A DNA stretch of 64,000 bases. Origin: Bacteroidaceae bacterium (GTDB taxonomy: Bacteria > Bacteroidota > Bacteroidia > Bacteroidales > Bacteroidaceae). Below are positions 53,801-58,621 of this stretch, piece after piece; the first letter of the stretch is position 1; each line of letters opens with the position of its first letter. A model generated the notes under the pieces. It saw only the letters and a list, made by a program, of their open reading frames with translations, ran no database searches and had not been told where the DNA came from. The DNA lies in NCBI GenBank assembly GCA_017965425.1, contig JAGCPY010000005.1:1-64000 (forward strand). Reading direction: 5' to 3'. The position numbers were made by a program, and so were the translations under genes.

Positions 53801-54003
53801 CCTTCGTTACCACCACCATAGACGTTTCCGCCGATGGTAATCTGCGCCTTTACTTGAGAAACGGCAAGGCCGAGGAACAGGGATACTACGATAGGAACTC
53901 TATAAATTCCAGAGGCCCTTGATGCCCTAGACACCCAAGAGGCCCTAGATATTATAGACGCTATTTCTTTTATGGTGGCAATTATCATAACTTTCAATTG
54001 CAT
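41842..54003 (-). CDS. Giant secreted YGGG beta-solenoid protein 2 with T9SS-like tail
   Basis: This protein of 4,053 residues (ATG at complement 54001-54003; a start at 53988 is also possible) begins with a Ser/Arg-rich stretch (SRASWVSRASRASGIYR) before the hydrophobic signal ending QVKAQ. Residues about 50-2000 are YGGG turns (GGNVYGGGNEGEVEG, NKVFGGGRIADVGG). About 2020-2970 hold repeats with a Y-x-x-L-x-x-x-x-Q-x-x-F pattern. A GLUG-like part (TLHGNGYTISGLSNSLFGSL) is near 3235. The end, VHIVTAGGALVRTFEI and GVYIVNKKKISIK, resembles a T9SS sorting domain. The gene begins 4 bp after the upstream lipoprotein gene, so it is the last gene of the fimbrillin operon. Function unknown; surface fibre or adhesin is inferred. 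Confidence 0.87.
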   Translation of the reverse strand: MQLKVMIIATIKEIASIISRASWVSRASRASGIYRVPIVVSLFLGLAVSQVKAQITIGGNVYGGGNEGEVEGSTTVTIRDGLINKVFGGGRIADVGGRAFVNLDGENADSITGRILIGSVYGGNDISGTVGTAVSLSDTGKDMVPDSLTDVLRGSETLASNPEKNDINNSWSAFVRSSKMKGVETFDHAIIVGSVYGGGNGDYTYDSADDFPTAGKTTHYIKDKLTGDTIATTVTNTGEAGFTEPELAKAYLEINGGCLSQVYGGGNMATVTNNTVISMDNTSKGLQELIPAQQPSESDSVYRARLMGILYQLSDFTGLSMFQGNFSSINYTSSRVFGGNNQATMTIHPHWNLKNGKIRDLYSGGNEGDMTNSYGLLLEIPARSNINVFNVYGGCRRANVHPLRNGSEVPSTDVQLPDSLGYHFPSGLSARVLVHGGDVTNVYGGNDISGRVWGGTAIGVYTSIRGDVYGGGNGSYAYTNNPDLKNDPNYKDFYFEVPTGKTTVEALNDHRPHVEQTSLRLWGESPEHRTIIGGSVFVGGNSATVIENPTLTKPIIELKIGSNVIADNVFLGNNGVQMIGQSAENVLQIYKSTVTDWNGNSKQYSTLDLTDAVTVAEYMEGCAMSLHPRIVFDNTENGDPDTYVPYSSYFGSFFCGGNVGSMTWPGTTTIDVDDPIIIFDKFVTGCNNAYMDPVSGYSNVYWGGLTGSSAEMQEHGMENPDGTIKDAVIMNLSGLKIQPKRWVTKRDANYDPVLSADGKPIYLATDGCELATINAVCTHGKQPYLEWNTYDKRTGKDVASPTELTAGATRNSTADDVNRRLKGGNIYGGCYAAGFVNGNVVFNINESIMDRDEVFSRVQEDDEGEEIYYNNTEYHITKVNSGVIIDEQGMDVLGKSLNIFGGGYGAGTEIWGSTTINLNKGYTFQVFGGAEKGIIGIPVTTYTNGVAEYPTTTDPDGTIDWTNNTYAFNGYLYHIDERCSTYINLNGAQAGVSRHSDHDTSEMAETEFIYGGAFVGPIMGSTNVYLGNGRIFNSFAGSCNADIMGHTETYVGLNAAGNAGFPFIRDHIYGGNDLGGKIYGSKDFLDRVREDVSGIKDNIYDKDHSTVASAYVEYQQGRVDYIFGGCYGTYDYTDSEFKDYFYTTGGEGTTTANLGKARPGYSKPYLGNAFVNFRPVVSSIPLDKALRVYGAGQGITGEKEIDVLQDRSYVLIDIPQTMTQFHDLEVFGAGSSCGLGMNAPAPVDEVANPGDEGSDAEKEAYQKYLNYQDYLANPDAYSAVIDLFRGDISEGNVYGGSFTEGVTRRTVVNVPPVSTIKANNIFGGAYGVTNERPCDVYEAIVNYNSDNALMSGSIYGGNNAYRRTFYGKVNISSPVWTNKTAGYTATVYGAGYGEDTWSQYTEVNLNNGASVYEVYGGGQKGKVLNLESVNAWKTELESIGQTLYTDISPDPNSDYTDRGLDSDVANYSQLEIDRAAEITNIEDSWRNIGTTYTKKKYNTNVSIKEGATVDGYCYGGGLGFNNILTSGDVYGTTYIDLLGGKVTKDLYGAGTTGAVMDGKKVASFIASANVYIKGGTVRNCYGGGWEGPVGYHDESTTATTDDILGETHVVIGVLDGPCTPNPALTYTNGIPTVQRNAYGGGEGGVIYGTANITLNNGYVGYVYNASGSDVAATDDFDEHYEEKIADETYDDGNGAGNNERLLRAGNVFGSGYADHSNADFTNVYLYGGVVRNSAYGGGEIGTVGRGSNSNGSVTVHKPGESHVFMYKGHVMQDVFGGGRGFDNLNRFSNIGTGGYVFGLTDVNIFGGEVGTADGVKDGYGNVFGGGNLGFVYSGYGKKGESSIANWKTTSTEGYYYKYDSANNRLAEENGENVLTEDCRVIVAPACQVLCGDTITLNGHEYTAGQYVPAEDMNFLLNKNAGGDDWAKLDASDNHSGVTIRNAVFAGGNVSSGSDQVYANTVTVYGNATATLYDIFNRDLITIGTEHVGGLYGDGNLTFVDGYRELNVSNYGTDFYGLSDNISLDDYYHKLTDRERAYFTLEYKCKEAYRSDVLNKSFDVGNRIKEEDYKLITDSIEQNKWELLGFCTIYAGRLLNTLQRADFVGVFGSRMVLQGAMDRVPSVVDYTNYTINRVGELSLNKCDSQAGDTDANASHGSYFGIYNIVNYLGALTSDVDFTEVRTIDNTDAQYNPDSPNQTYEEWKVAHITERKRNNGTSHNKVALASGVYLELTTEESTADNKVWGLVTGVCQLDLISVVPGIGGGYVYAKNEHGTRQSSGNDHTILSPYNMAGYGHAKAVTNKIYTYNSTLNPYETSGNFIHNQKHIIDDCYPTSGSYSGTDAAPAHYWYIRGEIYVYDQYISAYTGSASAYSESINLPLTITPGSNGVLQLSDVKENFYAYYDKTTSGSETKIGEDGILLGTTTYHLNDPITYWDYYLLSAEDRKHFVKETYTIVEKCKIGGVVYNVGDAMLLSDVPSSTSEALVWVGGDTNGEWKQVEGKDVNYLVRLTNNLAHNTGYALTYDMTNPKVWDRYFTPPTGASIADNVAGKVTTSKYNDNPSSYSTYIGAPTYTPTTSGVYGQRDYEVGDIIPSDIQAKYEAIETNGHSYPGGQATVARAYVATDEVTYTIDTGTEAVEHHVYKGYAIPKSEYDLLASTTQAKFAEANVCTSTIELGNNEFIYYGDLLTDAEMATAKTAYITFLESQGIDPGDAATKADADFATTVLNAYYCTRAGKYGGDWYEAAKNYRAVEAWSSMSEADRAHFTFNYDAFDTLIDPDFAGLTGRYDGYDSNNDQLQELYSALTPVDYKATYNDTTNDLTYTDENGATKTVAAGATIEREVFEDIPNEKRFYQAISIPSESVGTSQYIVKVPFTRGETPYTVGTVLSESIFNSLDDDQQQYVMQQTFTAPGTYYFCRKPYTINANGEGHAFTDINNVGHASGSEVTVGTIITEAEYGSLPNKQANFTIHGEVPIGTSTLYVSRESDINDLSKDKVITVIYDYTYEESDLSGNNIEEITEKHVINIHLQFKSGVPSISELEKPAIVLPNSTVGLKQPNVTPGAFEIIGGGWEMFTNQTDAEHHTNGIPYFNNLTPMYWYQNDYYVAYYARSYLGKTYSNFVQFTVANYHDLDAVMNHERHLFVDHKDVDRPCKIYIDNRECTDNTKSELDLLKDFFDLTLQNTMDEDGNPTTISDPTSAVNGHKTVDEYIKGGANLEFFLKSDVAPKAYTTWTPIGDGTQCFQGTLHGNGYTISGLSNSLFGSLCGDVYNLGVTGSFTSAGIVDEGSGYVENCWISTTGTPAPGVRAVMNTPTRGSGTQIVNCYYPADNNYDETSHAQGDAIKKPRQSFYNGEVAYNLNGFYLNKRYNDHLATMPDGYSADGNPSHPYYRYFDADDLDENNKPKLKVSGYEAETAYTLGYVEEYYEDGDFIYSGGHIPETDNERYSTTYGKHYPIWPDDYIFFGQMLTYGHVASRPHQNMPAHINKSGDRLTTTATSVNRVYRAPAYFRNSNMGVAYYNPYAVFAAKSADNTHTAYPNMTAIDFTGGNGDLAGTTTTPAPVNGNPYKKGLCAPVSTSEAVFYPPLLDNDGLTYFRNVDLTRNLLAYTPASTGNDHDANTKTYSAVMAALADPTYAEGSETGTGYVAGKSDYRTVAAQDATIIYGHAVVQDGTDYTATSDHFLVDRHDFNAPIAYTFASGKRMWHQRTPDNYVDRVKGWEAISLPFEVELVTTNQKGEISHFYQDNTIGHEYWLREFSGGGTTEGSVYKGIFNYPAKGIEDKSYTNTFLWDYYYQEGNVVRPDAHNDKYDWNYYSTTKTLEDYPLAAAAKPYIIGFPGTTYYEFDLSGRFNALNTLNDVSQLRKQVITFASEPGITINVSDTEISNGKVTADGYIFHPSYLNESFAAGTDTYTLNANYDSDNDATADCSSFVKVPATGDATTVQAFRPYFTKASSGVKGNNKEGVKYISFNRLNSQFGNDEEQPEIDDRLEGELIVKGKRGRIIVESRMTGDTSVHIVTAGGALVRTFEIAPDETVETHVAPGVYIVNKKKISIK
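45050..47945 (-). repeat. Y-L-F modules in giant protein 2
   Basis: At least six segments share a short helix-like motif: YYHKLTDRERAYF, YYLLSAEDRKHF, YDLLASTTQAKF, WSSMSEADRAHF, FNSLDDDQQQYV and YGSLPNKQANF, mostly preceded by a GxxI/GDxI strand and followed by a beta-rich stretch. They are spaced irregularly over about 950 residues. I do not recognise a named family. Confidence 0.6.
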
Positions 54004-54007
54004 TTTA

Positions 54008-55318
54008 TCAATTGCTAATTGTAATCGTGGGATTGTTGAGGTCTGGCTCGGACATCACGTAGAGATATGTGGGCTTGATGAGCAGGTTGATGGTGAAGAG
54101 TTCACCAGCCCGCAGGGTCGGGAAATGTTCCACGATGTTGGGGTTAATCTGGTTCACAGCCACACAGCCTTGGCGGATGAGGTTCCCTTCGGGTTTCGAG
54201 ATGGTGTTCGTGTCATAGACATCGTATGTGGTCTTGAGGACAAAGCTATTGGTGGAAGCAGGTACCAGACAGCCTAGGAAGTCGTAGTAGTCATTCACAG
54301 GTACCTCAACTCCGAGGTCGTCCGGCTCGTTCGTCTTTTCGTAGAGCGTTATGGTCTTGTCTTCCGCTGGAGTTGTGGTCGGGAGGTATTCAATATTCGT
54401 CAGCGGGTCTGTACCTTCGCTGTTGGCTGTGAGCGTAATCCTTAGATTTACCGTAGGTCTGATGTTGACGGCGGTGAGTTCCACCTTTGTAATCCTGATA
54501 TTCCGCAGGGCGCGGTAGATGGGATCCACCTTGGTGGCGAAATGCAAGCCAGCATAGATGTGCTTCAGCAGGACGAAGAGGCGGTTGTCACCATCATCCC
54601 TACCTTGATAGCTGAAGTAGCCAAGGGGAACGTCCTTGGTCTTAGTGCCATTCATCTTCTCATCCTCTGAGGCCCAGCGCAGACCGACGATGACCGAAAC
54701 GTCGGCTGTCGTCAGTGCTTCGTAGTTGTTGAGGGTGATAACGGCTCCGTTGGCGAAATCATCGCCTCCCGTGCCGTTCAGGGATGCGATGGTGGCATTT
54801 TCTGTACCGCTCCGGGGCATGAAACCATAGATCCAGTATTGTTTATCCTTCTCCACGACGATGGAGGACTTCCAGATGCTAACAGGCGGAATACCATCCA
54901 AGCCTTGGTAAATGAAATCTCCAGCGGGATTGGCTGCTTCGGGAGTCATAAAGACACCGATGGTGCTGTCATCCATAGAAGCATGAGGATGGAGCTGTTC
55001 GTATGATTTGTAGCCATTGGGAAGATGATCGGTGTAGCCTGTGCCGAAATTGAAGTCGGGGTCGGGATCGGCACGGGTAATCCAGGGTGCGACATCAAGG
55101 AAGGAAGTGGAGTAAGACAACAGCTCCACTGTTGTCCGCGGACGGTTGTCAACAGGCATATCCTCGGAATCGCTCTGGCAGGAAGTCAGGAACAGGGCAC
55201 CCAAGAGGAAGAGGCTGCCGATAATTCTAGATATTCTTGAGCATCTATATATTCTAGGACATCTAGAAAATCTAGAAAATCCCGAGCAACGAGAAATTAT
55301 AGTAACTTTCTTACTCAT
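54008..55318 (-). CDS. Fimbrillin-family lipoprotein (last before giant gene 2)
   Basis: The 436-residue protein starts MSKKVTIISRCSGFSRFSR, a Ser/Arg-rich stretch, then SLFLLGALFLTSC with a lipobox, and acidic residues after the Cys (SDSED), consistent with a surface-exported lipoprotein. A TRA motif follows at about residue 82 (PWITRADPD). The rest is beta-rich with two domains and no enzyme motif, like the Mfa/FimA group. It lies 6 bp after the next fimbrillin gene and 4 bp before giant gene 2, so it may be an anchor or adaptor (inference). It is the most divergent of the set. Confidence 0.75.
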   Translation of the reverse strand: MSKKVTIISRCSGFSRFSRCPRIYRCSRISRIIGSLFLLGALFLTSCQSDSEDMPVDNRPRTTVELLSYSTSFLDVAPWITRADPDPDFNFGTGYTDHLPNGYKSYEQLHPHASMDDSTIGVFMTPEAANPAGDFIYQGLDGIPPVSIWKSSIVVEKDKQYWIYGFMPRSGTENATIASLNGTGGDDFANGAVITLNNYEALTTADVSVIVGLRWASEDEKMNGTKTKDVPLGYFSYQGRDDGDNRLFVLLKHIYAGLHFATKVDPIYRALRNIRITKVELTAVNIRPTVNLRITLTANSEGTDPLTNIEYLPTTTPAEDKTITLYEKTNEPDDLGVEVPVNDYYDFLGCLVPASTNSFVLKTTYDVYDTNTISKPEGNLIRQGCVAVNQINPNIVEHFPTLRAGELFTINLLIKPTYLYVMSEPDLNNPTITISN

Positions 55319-55324
55319 AGTTTC

Positions 55325-56584
55325 TTACCAGTTAAAGACGGAGTGATCGCTGAATCGTTTATTACCCCAGTCGTTGATGGCCACCTGGACGACGTCGATG
55401 GTGATGCCACCCGTTTCAGTGATCTTGAACTTATAGGTGTATTCAAAGCCGGCTTTCCACTGCATATACTCTGCAGGGATGACAACCGTCTTAATCTCAT
55501 CAGATACAACAGATACCCGTGCGGTGAAGCTGCTCTGAGTAGTGTTGGGAAGGACGGTGTACCACATTTCAGGGGTGTTAGGCCAACTTGTGGGCTGGCT
55601 ATTGACGGGATAGCCTTGTGGTGTACTAACGGGTACCTCGTAGAAGTCTATATCAAATTGCTTGATGCCCGTGGCGTTCGTTGTCGCCCAGGTCTCGGTG
55701 GTAGCTGTTCCTTTGAGGGGATAGGTGACGGAGACTGTGCCGGCAGTGTTGATAAGCACGTCGTTGGCATCGCCATTATCAAAATTCTCCGAAGGCCCGA
55801 AGCCGATATGTCCGAGCTTCTCGCGCCCGAAGTTGAGGCCTTCGACGAAGGTGAACAAGAATCGTACGCGGGCAAAGGGCTTCAGGAACTGCAGCACCAC
55901 AGGTTGTCCGAACTGACGGTCGGGATAAGTGGCGGCGTTGCCATCGCTGAACCAAAGGTGTGAGAAGTAGGGGGCAGCGGCGATAGTAGCGTTCGATGAG
56001 GCATCGACGGCTGCGGAGAAGGTGACAGCTTCTGCCGAACTGGAGGTGGAATTCCCGGTGGGGAAACCACCGGGCACAGTTACCACAGCGGGGGAGGTGG
56101 CGGGATCGGCAGTGGCGTTGCCGAGGGCATAGCCGAAGAAACGATAGGCATTGGCAGCGAAGTCCCAGTATTTGATGGTCTGTTCTGCCTGTTGCTCTGG
56201 CGTGGAGCCTTGACCCACATATTCCCAGTCGTTGGTGTTAGAGGTGGTGGTGTAGGCGGTGTTGGCACTCCATTTGACGGTGAAGTTAGGCATCACGGCC
56301 TGATAGCTGGTGTAGCTGCCACCAGAGTAGGCGTCGTTCTTATAGCCCCAGACCTGGAAGGTCTTGTCGCCCGTCAGCACCTCCTCCAGTCCGGCACGCG
56401 TCACCGCCTGCTCCTCCTGCATACCGCCGGCGAAGCTGATGGGCATCAGGTCCTTCACCTCCGGCCCGCTCGGCTCGCTCGGCTCCAAGTGGTCGCTGCC
56501 GGAACAGGCGGCAAAGACGAGCACTGCTGCCAGAAGCATGGGGAAACATGCCGTTGATGCTATATGTCTGAACTTAACCTTCAT
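55325..56584 (-). CDS. Fimbrillin-like (Mfa_like_1) lipoprotein with embedded REP
   Basis: The ATG at complement 56582-56584 (MKVKFRHIASTAC) gives 419 residues; a start at 56638 would read through a hairpin. The lipobox is VLVFAAC. AVTRAGLEE carries the TRA motif; NTAYTTTSNTNDWEYVGQG and QTIKYWDFAANAYRFFGYALG are the conserved fimbrillin core shared with the next genes. A REP palindrome at 56054-56078 lies in frame and encodes VPGGFPTG. The C-terminus (GGITIDVVQVAINDWGNK) differs from the longer paralogues, which have an extra domain. Confidence 0.82.
   Translation of the reverse strand: MKVKFRHIASTACFPMLLAAVLVFAACSGSDHLEPSEPSGPEVKDLMPISFAGGMQEEQAVTRAGLEEVLTGDKTFQVWGYKNDAYSGGSYTSYQAVMPNFTVKWSANTAYTTTSNTNDWEYVGQGSTPEQQAEQTIKYWDFAANAYRFFGYALGNATADPATSPAVVTVPGGFPTGNSTSSSAEAVTFSAAVDASSNATIAAAPYFSHLWFSDGNAATYPDRQFGQPVVLQFLKPFARVRFLFTFVEGLNFGREKLGHIGFGPSENFDNGDANDVLINTAGTVSVTYPLKGTATTETWATTNATGIKQFDIDFYEVPVSTPQGYPVNSQPTSWPNTPEMWYTVLPNTTQSSFTARVSVVSDEIKTVVIPAEYMQWKAGFEYTYKFKITETGGITIDVVQVAINDWGNKRFSDHSVFNW
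56054..56078 (+). repeat. REP palindrome inside a fimbrillin gene
   Basis: Stem CCCGGTGG-GGAAA-CCACCGGG followed by CACAG, the same design as the REPs around the RAYT 14 kb away, and translated without disrupting the frame. Confidence 0.75.
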
Positions 56585-56657
56585 TGTCTTTATTTTCTTT
56601 GCGCTTTCGAGGCCCGGCCTCTTCGCGCGCGGGTACATTATTTATTTTTTGGTGGTA

Positions 56658-56684
56658 CCAAGTGGGGAGTCGAACCCCACTTGG
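56658..56684 (-). other. Hairpin with tRNA T-loop-like loop
   Basis: A perfect 10-bp stem with a 7-nt loop that reads TTCGACT in the transcript. GGGG-TTCGACT-CCCC looks exactly like a tRNA T arm, but no other tRNA part is present. There is no T run after it. Confidence 0.7.
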
Positions 56685-56696
56685 TTGTGTTGCCCT

Positions 56697-56747
56697 CCGA
56701 GTGAGTTGCGCTCGAGCTATGCTCGCTTGCCACTGCAAGAACCTCGG
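56697..56747 (-). ncRNA. Branched structured element, copy A
   Basis: In transcript sense: outer stem CCGAG/CTCGG, inner hairpin TTGC-AGTG-GCAA (one mispair-free arm) and a GAGC-ATA-GCTC arm. The inside is nearly identical to copy B while the outer stem differs but still pairs. Confidence 0.5.
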
Positions 56748-56763
56748 CGAGCTTTTGTAATTT

Positions 56764-56812
56764 GCGGGAGTCGCGCTCGAGCTATGCTCGCTTGCTACTG
56801 CAAGAACCCCGC
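56764..56812 (-). ncRNA. Branched structured element, copy B
   Basis: In transcript sense: outer stem GCGGG/CCCGC, arms TTGC-AGTA-GCAA and GAGC-ATA-GCTC. It lies 18 bp after the stop of the 56831-58528 gene. It could be an RNA processing or stability element; a mobile palindrome is the alternative. Confidence 0.5.
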
Positions 56813-56830
56813 TTGACTAGATAGAGAGGG

Positions 56831-58528
56831 TTAGGAAGCTATCTTGATAACCTTATAGTGCAAATTATCACTGCTATCTTTGTATTCAAATACATAGATG
56901 GTTCCTGCAGTCGGGGTGAACTTCGCACCATTGATTGTCAATGTTTCTCCTGTGGGAGAGTCTTCTTTTGCAATTGATGTAAAGGCTGTAAGTGTACCGG
57001 AGGCGGTAGGAGTAACTGTTAGCTTATTGCTGCTAGCATCGGTGAGTACCTTACTTCCACCTGTGCCATCTTCGCCATTTGCCAACGCATTGGCCACAGA
57101 GGCTTCAGTAATACCCTCAACGAAACCAGGATCTACTGTTGCCGTGTAGAGCTTAGCATCTGTACCAACGGTAAGAGCTACTCCATCGTTAACAACTACA
57201 TAGACGGGCTTGCTTGCCACGTATTCGTTGGAAGACGTAACCTGTGTGCCATTCTGATATGTGGTGATAGAAGGAACGTCAACTGTCGTAATGAAATCAA
57301 TGCTACCTGTCTCTGTTTCAATCTGAACGGCATCGAAGGTGATAGGCGTGAGGTCGTCGTCAGTAAGCTTGAAGATGTAGGTGTACTTGAAGTTGGGTTT
57401 CCACTGGAGGTATTCACCAGGAACAACGGCAGTACCAGTGATATCCATGGTCTCACCTGAATTTTGATTATACAAGGTATATTTGACCTTCAAAGTCAGA
57501 TCTGTCGTGACACCTTCGCGAGGGAAGACACTGGTATAAGCTCCGCTGGTATTGTCCCAAGTGGGTTCAGCCGATGTGACTGCCATTATAGTGGACGTGG
57601 AGAGCGTATTGAAATTCTGTCCAAGAGTAATGGTTGTTGCACGAGCCCCACTGGTGGCTACAACAGGACGATTCTCTAATGTAGAATTGACAGAACCATC
57701 GTTGTAGGTAATTGTAAGTGTATTAGCACCAGGCTTCAGATTATCAACGGTAGCTCCGAAGATGGATTCAGCAGAAGAACCTGTGGTAAATTCAGTAGAA
57801 CCATCTGTCTGATAGAACTTGATAGCCGTGACATCATAGCCCGGAATTGTCTCGTAAATACCAACACGAATGTGAGCAAGGACATTACGGAAGTTCAGAG
57901 TTACAGGATTTGTACCAGGAGCCATCTCAATTCGATCTGAGAAATAGAGATGTTCGAAGTCTGCATCCGCAGTAGTAACAATCTGATAACCTTTGAGGTA
58001 CTTGGTACTTACAGCAGTGTTCGTCTTGGTGATTTGAACCTTGCCAGTTTTAATGTCATTCTTTAGGGCTGATACAGCGGTGAAAACATAATTCGTTGCA
58101 TTCATATCCCAGTACTTAATTGACTGAGCAACGCCCAGACTAGGACTGATGTTTGTTTGGTAGTCATCGGTAGATGAAGTGTTGCTGTGGGTGTAGCCTA
58201 CATATTCCCATCCGTTGGTGTTGGACGTGGTCGAATGTGGCAGATTGACCCAATTCACCTGATAATTCGGGAATACCGAATTGGTACTGGGTACTGCAAC
58301 AGCAGCACCACCAGACTCATTTTTCTCACCCCAGACGATGAATTGATTGTCTAAGGCTGTGGCAGCAGTAGCGCCTCCAGCACGGGTGGCATTGGGCACA
58401 TCGAAGCCGAAGCTGATGGCTTTTTCGCCCTGAGCCAAACGAGCGTCTTCTTCACTTCCCGTGAAGCTGTCGTTGGCGCAGCTTGCAAATGCTAAGATAG
58501 CAGATGCGAGTAAAACATACTTTTTCAT
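56831..58528 (-). CDS. Fimbrillin-like lipoprotein, two-domain
   Basis: The 565-residue protein starts MKKYVLLASAILAFASC, a lipoprotein signal, followed by ANDSFTGSEED. NATRAGGAT holds the TRA motif. The fimbrillin core is seen in VFPNYQVNWVNLPHSTTSNTNGWEYVG and QSIKYWDMNATNYVF. After KFTYIFKL-type strands and PITFDAVQIE a second beta domain begins (VDVPSITTYQNGT, YVVVNDGVALTV) and the protein ends HYKVIKIAS. It belongs to the same paralogous series as its neighbours; the role is presumably a surface or pilus subunit. Confidence 0.83.
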   Translation of the reverse strand: MKKYVLLASAILAFASCANDSFTGSEEDARLAQGEKAISFGFDVPNATRAGGATAATALDNQFIVWGEKNESGGAAVAVPSTNSVFPNYQVNWVNLPHSTTSNTNGWEYVGYTHSNTSSTDDYQTNISPSLGVAQSIKYWDMNATNYVFTAVSALKNDIKTGKVQITKTNTAVSTKYLKGYQIVTTADADFEHLYFSDRIEMAPGTNPVTLNFRNVLAHIRVGIYETIPGYDVTAIKFYQTDGSTEFTTGSSAESIFGATVDNLKPGANTLTITYNDGSVNSTLENRPVVATSGARATTITLGQNFNTLSTSTIMAVTSAEPTWDNTSGAYTSVFPREGVTTDLTLKVKYTLYNQNSGETMDITGTAVVPGEYLQWKPNFKYTYIFKLTDDDLTPITFDAVQIETETGSIDFITTVDVPSITTYQNGTQVTSSNEYVASKPVYVVVNDGVALTVGTDAKLYTATVDPGFVEGITEASVANALANGEDGTGGSKVLTDASSNKLTVTPTASGTLTAFTSIAKEDSPTGETLTINGAKFTPTAGTIYVFEYKDSSDNLHYKVIKIAS

Positions 58529-58539
58529 AATCTCTAAAA

Positions 58540-58612
58540 TTTAACCGGTTAAATAATTTTTGTTATTCTTGATTGAAAACCAAGTGGGAAGGTGTTGAGG
58601 CTCCCCACTTGG
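58540..58612 (-). other. Intergenic palindrome and hairpin
   Basis: TTTAACCGGTTAAA (58540-58553) is a perfect 14-bp palindrome just upstream of the 58528 start. CCAAGTGGG (58580-58588) pairs with CCCACTTGG (58604-58612) ten bases after the upstream gene's stop; its stem is the same sequence as the hairpin at 56658-56684 but the 15-nt loop differs. Confidence 0.6.
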
Positions 58613-58621
58613 TGAGGGAAT

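Larger units (their letters stand above)
56585..56830 (-). other. Structured intergenic region of the fimbrillin operon
   Basis: This 246-bp gap holds, in transcript order, two branched RNA-like elements (56764-56812, 56697-56747), a hairpin with stem CCAAGTGGGG and loop AGTCGAA on the plus strand (56658-56684), and a GAGGCC-G-GGCCTC hairpin at about 56600-56620 just before the next gene. No promoter consensus was recognised, so control is probably by RNA structure. Confidence 0.6.

Noticed and set aside
56640-56690. T-arm-like hairpin considered as a tRNA gene
   Set aside because: No acceptor, D or anticodon arm can be drawn around it; only the T-arm likeness remains.
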